Below are positions 57,061-64,000 of a stretch of 64,000 bases of DNA, one piece after another. Each line of letters opens with the position of its first letter. Position 1 is the stretch's first letter. The translations under genes were made by a program, and so were the position numbers. The DNA is taken from contig ML660201.1 of assembly GCA_007570785.1 (NCBI GenBank), forward strand, positions 32,363,840 to 32,427,839, given 5' to 3'. The notes beneath the pieces are model-generated. The model was not told where the DNA came from and did not search any database. It worked only from the letters and a program-made list of their open reading frames with translations. This DNA comes from Antilocapra americana. Taxonomy: Eukaryota; Chordata; Mammalia; Artiodactyla; Antilocapridae.

Positions 57061-57539
57061 CTTCACATCTGGAGAATTCTGGGATAGGTCGTGGGCATGG
57101 TGACTGTGCTGGCCATGATGGAGATAGTGGTGATGGTATTGGAGATACTGAAGGGACCACTTCTGTTAGCAGACTTGTTTACAGCCCATGTGAAAGACTG
57201 TTTCGGGGCAAACAATAGCAGTTCAGGAAGTAGGTGGGGAGGCTAGAAAAGAGCAAAGAATCCTCTGTTCTGGGAGGAATCAGCATAGGTTGCCCATTTG
57301 TACACCATATTTGTGTTGAAGATGACCATATTACTGTGATAGATTATATATTCCTAAAAATATCAAAACCAGAATATCCTAATGGCATAGGCAGTTACTG
57401 AAACTCGCCTTGAATAACTATGTCAACATTGAGCAGAACCTTATTTCAAGGGAACTTGCTGGAAAATCAGTCCCCTTCAGTTTTCAGGATGCTGAGAGGC
57501 ACAGGGTTGTGACTGCTGAATAAACATAAACTTCGATTG
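57061..57539. other. Unassigned intronic sequence
   Basis: No exon or nameable repeat is seen. Confidence 0.4.
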
Positions 57540-57720
57540 TGGATGCAGCTGGTTTGACTCACCACTCTTCCACTCTGTGGCTCTGTGATCTCAGATAAAT
57601 TACTTCCCTGAGGTTTCCTAATTCATAAAATTGGGACAGTAGTATCATCCCAATAGAATTATGGTGAGAGTTATGTGACATAAGACATAAGAAGCACCAA
57701 GGGTGGTCTTGGCAAATAAT
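57540..57720 (+). repeat. MIR SINE, sense
   Basis: 'ctctgtggctctgtgatctc', 'agataaattacttccctgag', 'taattcataaaattgggaca', 'gtagtatcatcccaatagaa'. Confidence 0.78.
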
Positions 57721-60704
57721 AGTTGCTCAAACTGCAAAAATATATTCATGTATCTGATGAGTAAGATTTGCATGCTCTATTTCCATGACAACTGTTTAGT
57801 GAACAGAGTGGAGTGATGCAGAGGAGGACGAAAGGGTCTTTCAATGTAACTAGCCTGCTGCACAAGAGCACTTGCTAGACCTCATCTCTGGGTTGTGGAT
57901 AAACATGGGCTTTCTTTTCTTTTCTTCTTCTTTTTTTTTTTAAAAAGGCTTTCTTGCAAGGTTTGGTCTCTATAATTCTTCCACTACAAAGTTTAATGTT
58001 AATTAGAGCAATTACCATTGAGAAAAGTCCACCGTATAACTCACCCACCATTGAGGCCAGGTTGGACAATTTATAATTTACTAACATAAGGCCCACTGAT
58101 AGGTACTTTCAAATGCTGCATAGTGTAAGCCTAGTTCATTCTTTCCTCCTCATTAACTCTGATAGGCTGAAAGCCCTTCAGCACACTCTAAAGGTAGGAT
58201 AGGCACCCTGGAAAGGACTAGTTGGCCTCCAAGGGCTAGTTTTTCTTTCAGTGCCAGCTCTTGGGCTCTCCATCTCTGAGTCACTGCATATCTACAAGAA
58301 GATAAGCACTCCCTACAGTGGTGCACGGTCCCCAAGAAGCACGGTTGCCTTTCACAACACACTCTCTGAAAAGTATCAAATCTGTATTTCATGCCCCCTT
58401 TACTCATTCACTGTGACAGATTTATTCAGAAGCCTTTTTGGCTGGTATATGAATCTAGTGAAAGGTTCTCACATGCCCATGGTGAGAATACTCTTGGGAG
58501 TCCTAATTTGTATCCTGAAGGCAGCAGGAGTCAAAAGACACAAAGATGATACTGTAGGTTCAATGTAAGTTTCACAGTTTAAAGGAGGGAGAAATATGGT
58601 CTTGTGAAACAGGTTATTTGTAGAGAGATCTGGTCATAAAAATGTAAAGAGTCAATTTGGACACCATCCTTTTTGCAGTTTAAGTCTGAAGTTCCTGAAA
58701 CTTTGATCTTTGATAGCACCATTGCAGGATCCTTCTCCTATTAACCATCTTAAATTGTGTAGTTTCATTGCATGAGCCATTTCCTTGTGTAATAGCTGGA
58801 AGCTTGATTTTTTTTTTGCATTTTCTTGGAAAACCTGTAAAAAATCTCGTTTGAGTCCCATCCAAGAATATGATCATCTTTCACACCTTGCAGAGAAGTA
58901 ATGCTAGAATTATGACACTTTAAGGTAAATGTTCCATGTCTGTCCTATTTCCATTTCTTGTTGAAATGTACAGACATAGGGATCCTATGTATTTCCCCTT
59001 TGCTATTTTGTTCCGCTATTGACTAACAAAAGCCAGAAAATTGTCAGTGCAGTTGTTACTTCATAAAGGGTCTCTTCCTCACACTTCCATGGAAATTTGA
59101 GTTAAAAATCCAGCTGGAAAATACCATCTCAAGTTGATCTATATATATTTTAATGCTGGAAACCCAAGTTTATTATAAGGAGAATACCCATTTCTTTGGG
59201 TATGTTAATACTCAAAGCTAAGTGATATGTCATTTGTCTTTGACATATGAAAGTTGTTATCTTTCATCCATAAGTCATGAAAAAACATGAATAATATAAA
59301 CTCCAATATCACTCTTATATGTTGATCTTATATTCACGCCCCTTGGTCACTTTAAAAAGCATTAGGTATAATGAGATGCTTCTGTTTTCCTTCTTAACCA
59401 ATGCTATTTTTCTTAGTAACCAAAATATTTGATATTTGTTATAATTAATTTCCATATCTAATGTCATTTTCCAGACCGAACATGGCTACAGAACCTAAAC
59501 AACACAGATTAAATTATTTGAAGAATATTTTTCATTTTTATCACCATCTCACTTGGTTGGATAGCACCATTATTTCTTGATTCTCAGACAGTAAGAAATC
59601 AATATTTTTTTCTGCAATTGGCTGTTGTTGATCATAGATGCAGATGTTTATTGTGGTAGTTTTCTTTCTTTCTGGAAAGCTGGTAATTCAAAGATGTATG
59701 TTATAATTAATGACATCTTAGAACTAAGAAAATTTTGGTATTATAAAATTTTGCTTTGATGTTCTGGTCAGGCTTGCAAATCCAGCATTCAGAGACTATT
59801 TATTTAGCTCCTTAGGGATTTTTGCCTGCAATTAGAATACATTGCCATAAGGTGGCAATAATGGTACCCTCTTATCTACCTTCCATGTTTCAGTCAATGA
59901 GAGGAAATTTAGTCTCCAGTGAAAACTTTAATTTTTTTCACTTCAAATTCCTTATTCTATTATGTAAGCAATGCATATCAATTTTTTCATTAAAAACAGA
60001 AGCATCACAATAAATTTCAGCATCCTCTTTGACCATCGCACCCTCATACTGTTTTCTTCTGTTTTCCCCAAAGGCAACCACAGATCACCATTTAAAATTA
60101 TCCTCTGGGATAGTTTTCTAATAATTCATAAACATATATATGAATCCACAGAAAATGGGTACTACATAATTGTGTGTGTCTGTGTGTTTTGATTACCATA
60201 AAGGGTACCAAAGTCTTCTTTGAAAATGTTTATAAAGCATCCTGGCCTGGTACATGTATTCTCCCTTATAAATACTAGGAAAAGAGAACAAGTAGATAAT
60301 TCTTTAACTTCATTTCATTTTGTTCTACTTAGGATTCCTACTGCTTCTTGAGGTAGTTCCATTAATTTATTGCCCTGGAAAATGATCTGTTCTTACTAGA
60401 TTTTGAAATTAAACTGGTATAAAGCTGTACATGGTATTCTCTTATACATGAAAATAAATCTCTTTTATATATTTTTAATGCCACCTCTTTTGTGCTAACG
60501 TTGATTTTTTTTTTTTTTTTTGGTACTGTGCGTGATTTCTCCTCCCCACTCTGCACCCACCCATGGTCATAATTGCCAAAGGCTTTTCAATTTTATTAAT
60601 CCTATCATAAAAGAGCTTTTTTTTTTCTCTTGATATTTTTCTTTATTGCCTCCAGTTACCTATCTATATTTCCAACTTGATTTCATTATTCCTTCTTTCT
60701 ACAT
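57721..60704. other. Unassigned intronic sequence
   Basis: No exon or confident repeat in about 3 kb. Poly-T runs occur at 57929-57942 and 60506-60522, and a short (GT)n at 60170-60188. Open frames here (such as 58251-58568) have no recognisable domain. Confidence 0.4.
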
Positions 60705-61900
60705 TTTTAGAACAACTTTATGGAAATGTAATTCACATACTATACAGTTCACCCGCTTTTGAAAAATTCTTTTTTCGTATATTCAAAGGTTGTGAGGGTG
60801 TCACCACAATCAAATTATAGAGTGTTTTAATCTTCCCCATAAGGAATCCTTGACTAATTAACAGTTATACCCCATTTCCTCCCAAATCCCAAAGCTTTAG
60901 GTAACTATAATACTAGTCTATTCTCCGTCTCTAAGTTTGCCTTTTCTTGGACATTTCATATCAATGAAATCGTACGCTATGCAGCATTTTGTGTCTAGTT
61001 TTCAAGGTTCATCCAAGTTGCAGCATCTCTCAGTACTTAATTCCTTTTTATTGCTGAATAATATCCTATTGTATGGATACACCACATTTATGAATTCATT
61101 TGTTAGTTGATGGACGTTTGGTTTATTTCCTCTTTGGGTTATTATGAATAATATTGTTAACAACATTCAATTAAAAGTTTTGTGTAGAAGTAGTTTTAAT
61201 TTCTCTTGGCTACAGATCTAGGAATAGAGTTGCTGAGTCTTCAACGATAGCCACCCAAGTGAGTTTGAAGTAGTATCTCATCTTGGTTTGATTGACATTT
61301 CCCTAATAATTAATGATGTTTTGCTTCTAATATGCTTATTGGCCACCTGTGTGTTGTCTTTGGAGAAATATCTAAGTACTTTCTCATTTTTTAATTGGGT
61401 TATTTGTCTTTATTGCTAAATTGGAGGGATTCTTTGTACAGTCTAGATACAAGTCCCTTATCAGGTATATGATTCACAACTATTCTCTTCCATTTTGTGG
61501 ATTGTCATTTAAAAAAAGAAATGTTGGACTATAGTTGATTTACAGTGTTGTGTTACTTTCAGATATACAGCAGAGTGAATCTGTTATTCACGTACATATA
61601 TCCTCTGTAGATTGTGATTTCACATTATTGGTAATATTGTTCTCAGCACAAAACTTAGATTTTGATGTAGTATAACATCTATTTTTTCTTTTGTGACTTG
61701 TGCTTTTGTTGTCATTATCTAACCCAAGTTTACTCCTGTGTTTTCTTCTAAGAGCAGTATAGTTTTAGGTCTTACACTTAGGCCTATGATTCATTTTGAG
61801 TTACTTTTCATGTACAATATGAGGTAGGTTTCCAACTTGTATGTGGATATTCAGTTGTCTCAACTCAAATTTTCTTTTGCTTCTTTTAAAAATTCATTTC
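60705..61900 (-). mobile_element. Old L1 (L1M type) 3' region, antisense, long
   Basis: 'cattttgtgtctagttttca', 'gctgaataatatcctattgt', 'ttgttagttgatggacgttt', 'tgagtttgaagtagtatctc', 'ttttttaattgggttatttg', 'gtctagatacaagtccctta', 'ctaacccaagtttactcctg', 'gtttccaacttgtatgtgga' in L1M antisense order over 1.2 kb. Another L1 tail interrupts it at 61511-61608. Confidence 0.85.
61499..61620 (-). mobile_element. Short ruminant L1 3' end nested in L1M, antisense
   Basis: 'atgttggactatagttgatt', 'tacagtgttgtgttactttc', 'agatatacagcagagtgaat' is the antisense ruminant L1 tail. Flanks ggattgtcattt (61499-61510) and agattgtgattt (61609-61620) are a diverged 12-bp duplication. Confidence 0.78.
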
Positions 61901-62024
61901 ATTTTTATTTTATAGCTTCATGAGTATAAAGCATACGACATTAATTTTCTGTCTCTCTTGTTCTCTAATAAATGCATTTAAAGCTATAATTTCCTTCTGT
62001 TTAGGAATCTAGGTACATCCCACA

Positions 62025-62270
62025 GATTTTAACTAACACTTAATAAATACTTTTCTCTGCCCCAGCCACTCATGTAGGTGCCTTGCCCAGTATGTACTCA
62101 GTCTTTGTAACAACCCCATGACGCAGGAATGCTTTATTCCCACTTTATAGCTGAGAAAGTGAAGGTGTAGTAAGGTGGTGTCTCTTAACCAATGATTCAT
62201 ACCAAGAGAGAGCCAGAGGTGGGTTTTCAACCCAGCTAGTCTGGCCCCAAATGCCACTCTGATAACTCTA
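62025..62270 (-). repeat. MIR SINE, antisense
   Basis: 'aacacttaataaatactttt', 'tcatgtaggtgccttgccca', 'tttgtaacaaccccatgacg', 'tttatagctgagaaagtgaa', 'gggttttcaacccagctagt'. Confidence 0.82.
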
Positions 62271-64000
62271 CATTCTGTCGCCTCCTAAGTGGTCACTTTT
62301 CCACATTTAATTGGCCTGATTTATAATTATTTCTGTAATTGCTTTAAACACAGTCAGTAGAGGAAATTCTTGGCCCTTTTATTTCAGTTGTTAGTTAAAT
62401 ATTGTCATAAAGGCATATCTACATTTCACTACCACTCTGAACTGTGCTCTGGAGACACTGCATAGCTCACCCTTAAGTTTCAGAAGTTAGACATCCAGGA
62501 AGGAAGGCTAGTTCAGGACCTACTGGTTTTCATTTTTGTGTGTGTGTGACAAAAAGAAACTCAGAAAAAATGCAGTTAAGCATCCCTCCTGGCTTATGCT
62601 GGAGACCACACAAGCTCAGATAGCCAGTTTTTGAGATCAAGTATGTACTCTAATAAAAACCAAGTAGATTTTCATGGAATCTTTTCCTTGTGCTTCACTT
62701 AGACATAGAGAAACCTGGTTTTTGGAGCTCTGATTGAAAATAATTTGTTATTGTTAGGGACATTTCCAAACCAAATGAAGGCTATTTTTCTCCCCCTATT
62801 CAAGATTGGAAAGCTACATCCTTGAATACTTATTGAATAAAAGTTCCCTTCTTTCTTTCATAAGGAGAATGGCTTTTGTATTTTTGTTCCCATCAGTGCA
62901 GTCTCTAAGCAGATTCCTTGCAAAAGAGCAATTTAATTTGTACTGCACAATCATTTTCTTGTGGAAAACTACTAACACACAAATTCCATTTATCAGCATT
63001 GGGTTATAGCTAAAAGCTTTTAAAAGTTTTATGTAGAATCTGCTTTCCTTTTTCTTCTTTTTTGATGGTGATCAAGAAGGGAAATGATGTAAATGTTCAC
63101 ATGTATTATGTACATGGTTGATAAAGTAACCATCTCCTTAAGTTTTTATTGTTTCTTACAAACCAAAAATGTAATCTGATACTTCTCATTCACCTCTCAA
63201 AGCCTTTCCATCTTCCTCAAAGTAGATGTGAGACAAGAATGAAGCAGATGAAACTGCTTTTTCTTCCAGGGTATCTGTTTCTGACCAGGTGACATCCAGA
63301 GTGCTGGTGTGTGCCTTTTTGCTAAGCCCGGGGAGCTGTCCCGGTTTGTAGGTGTCCACAGAAGTAGAGGATGGAGGTTTTCACTTTGTGAGGACTCTTT
63401 ACATTGAGATAAAGTCATAGTAATCATCATAGGTGACATTTAGTGAGCACCATTTTTTTGGTGTGTGTGTGGTGAATTGTGCCAGACACTTGGTATATGT
63501 TATCCAACAAGTAGATAGTTTTGGTACCTTTTATATGTGGGGGAAAACAGGTGCAGACCTAGCCAGTAGGTTACCCTCTGCTCCACAGCAGAAAGGTAGA
63601 GAGAATAGGGAGAAGCCAGTGAGTGTGACTCCAGAGTTGAGGGTTTTGACCATCAGGAGTGACTAGAAGGACAAGGAGCTTTAGCAGTGCCGTCCATCCA
63701 CAACCCGGTTTGTCAGGGAACAGATAACAAGGTGGATGTGCACACAGAGACTGTTTACTGGGTAGCAAATACTGAAGGAACACATTTTGTTTTCTCATCT
63801 GGTGTGAAATGCAACTGATACTGCCTTCAAGGGTGAACTCTCTGTTACCTGTGCTTTGAATGTCTCTGCTGCCCTCTCACCTTTTCCTCCATCATCCTGC
63901 TTTACTATCACATGAAATCTGGTCTTCTATACATGTTGAATATAGGTTCTGCATTGTCCTTGTCCTCCCTAACCCCCAGGAATAGACATGTCCTTTGCTT
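62271..64000. other. Intronic sequence to the window end, no exon seen
   Basis: No exon is seen. About 63425-63520 may be a weak antisense MIR ('gacatttagtgagcaccatt', 'gccagacacttggtatatgt'). Short frames on both strands lack recognisable domains. Confidence 0.4.

Noticed and set aside
58251..58568. 105-codon plus-strand frame
   Set aside because: No recognisable domain, no splice context, not in MAGI1 as I know it.

Overview
The window is intronic DNA from a ruminant, almost certainly a bovid (cattle or a close relative). The organism call rests on repeats: many Bov-tA/Bov-A SINEs, many BovB (RTE) LINE pieces, a long L1 of the bovine type, cetartiodactyl CHR-type tRNA SINEs and an ERV LTR resembling bovine BTLTR1. 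Family names come from recognising the sequence, not from a database search.

The only host exon I can support is 38867-38983 on the + strand. It is 117 bp, flanked by a good acceptor and a GTAAGT donor, and encodes the start of the guanylate-kinase-like domain of MAGI1. The window therefore reads as the end of one large MAGI1 intron (1-38866), one exon, and the start of the next intron (38984-64000).

Region by region. (1) 719-6845 holds a long L1 with both ORFs open (ORF1 308 aa, ORF2 1272 aa) between perfect 19-bp target-site duplications; its 5' end carries unrelated-looking repeat sequence. A 5'-truncated BovB follows directly. (2) 7565-9621 is an antisense, intronless, full-length retrocopy of PLPBP (PROSC) with an open 275-aa frame, a poly(A) tract and a perfect 21-bp duplication. 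(3) 9643-38866 is intron with scattered MIR, L2, MER20, MER5A, hAT-type repeats, old L1M pieces, Bov-tA, CHR SINEs and BovB fragments, several with visible target-site duplications. (4) 42193-45607 is a dense nest: an antisense BovB split by an ERV LTR and an internal deletion and hit by a tiny L1 tail, then a sense BovB with its own duplication. (5) 46000-64000 is intron with MIR, L2, L1M, SINE and L1-tail insertions.

There is no operon logic here. The parts relate by insertion order and by sharing the MAGI1 transcript. The best candidates for a second look are the open L1 with its chimeric 5' end and the open PLPBP retrogene. I saw no CRISPR array, no functional tRNA or rRNA gene, and no unknown multi-gene system.
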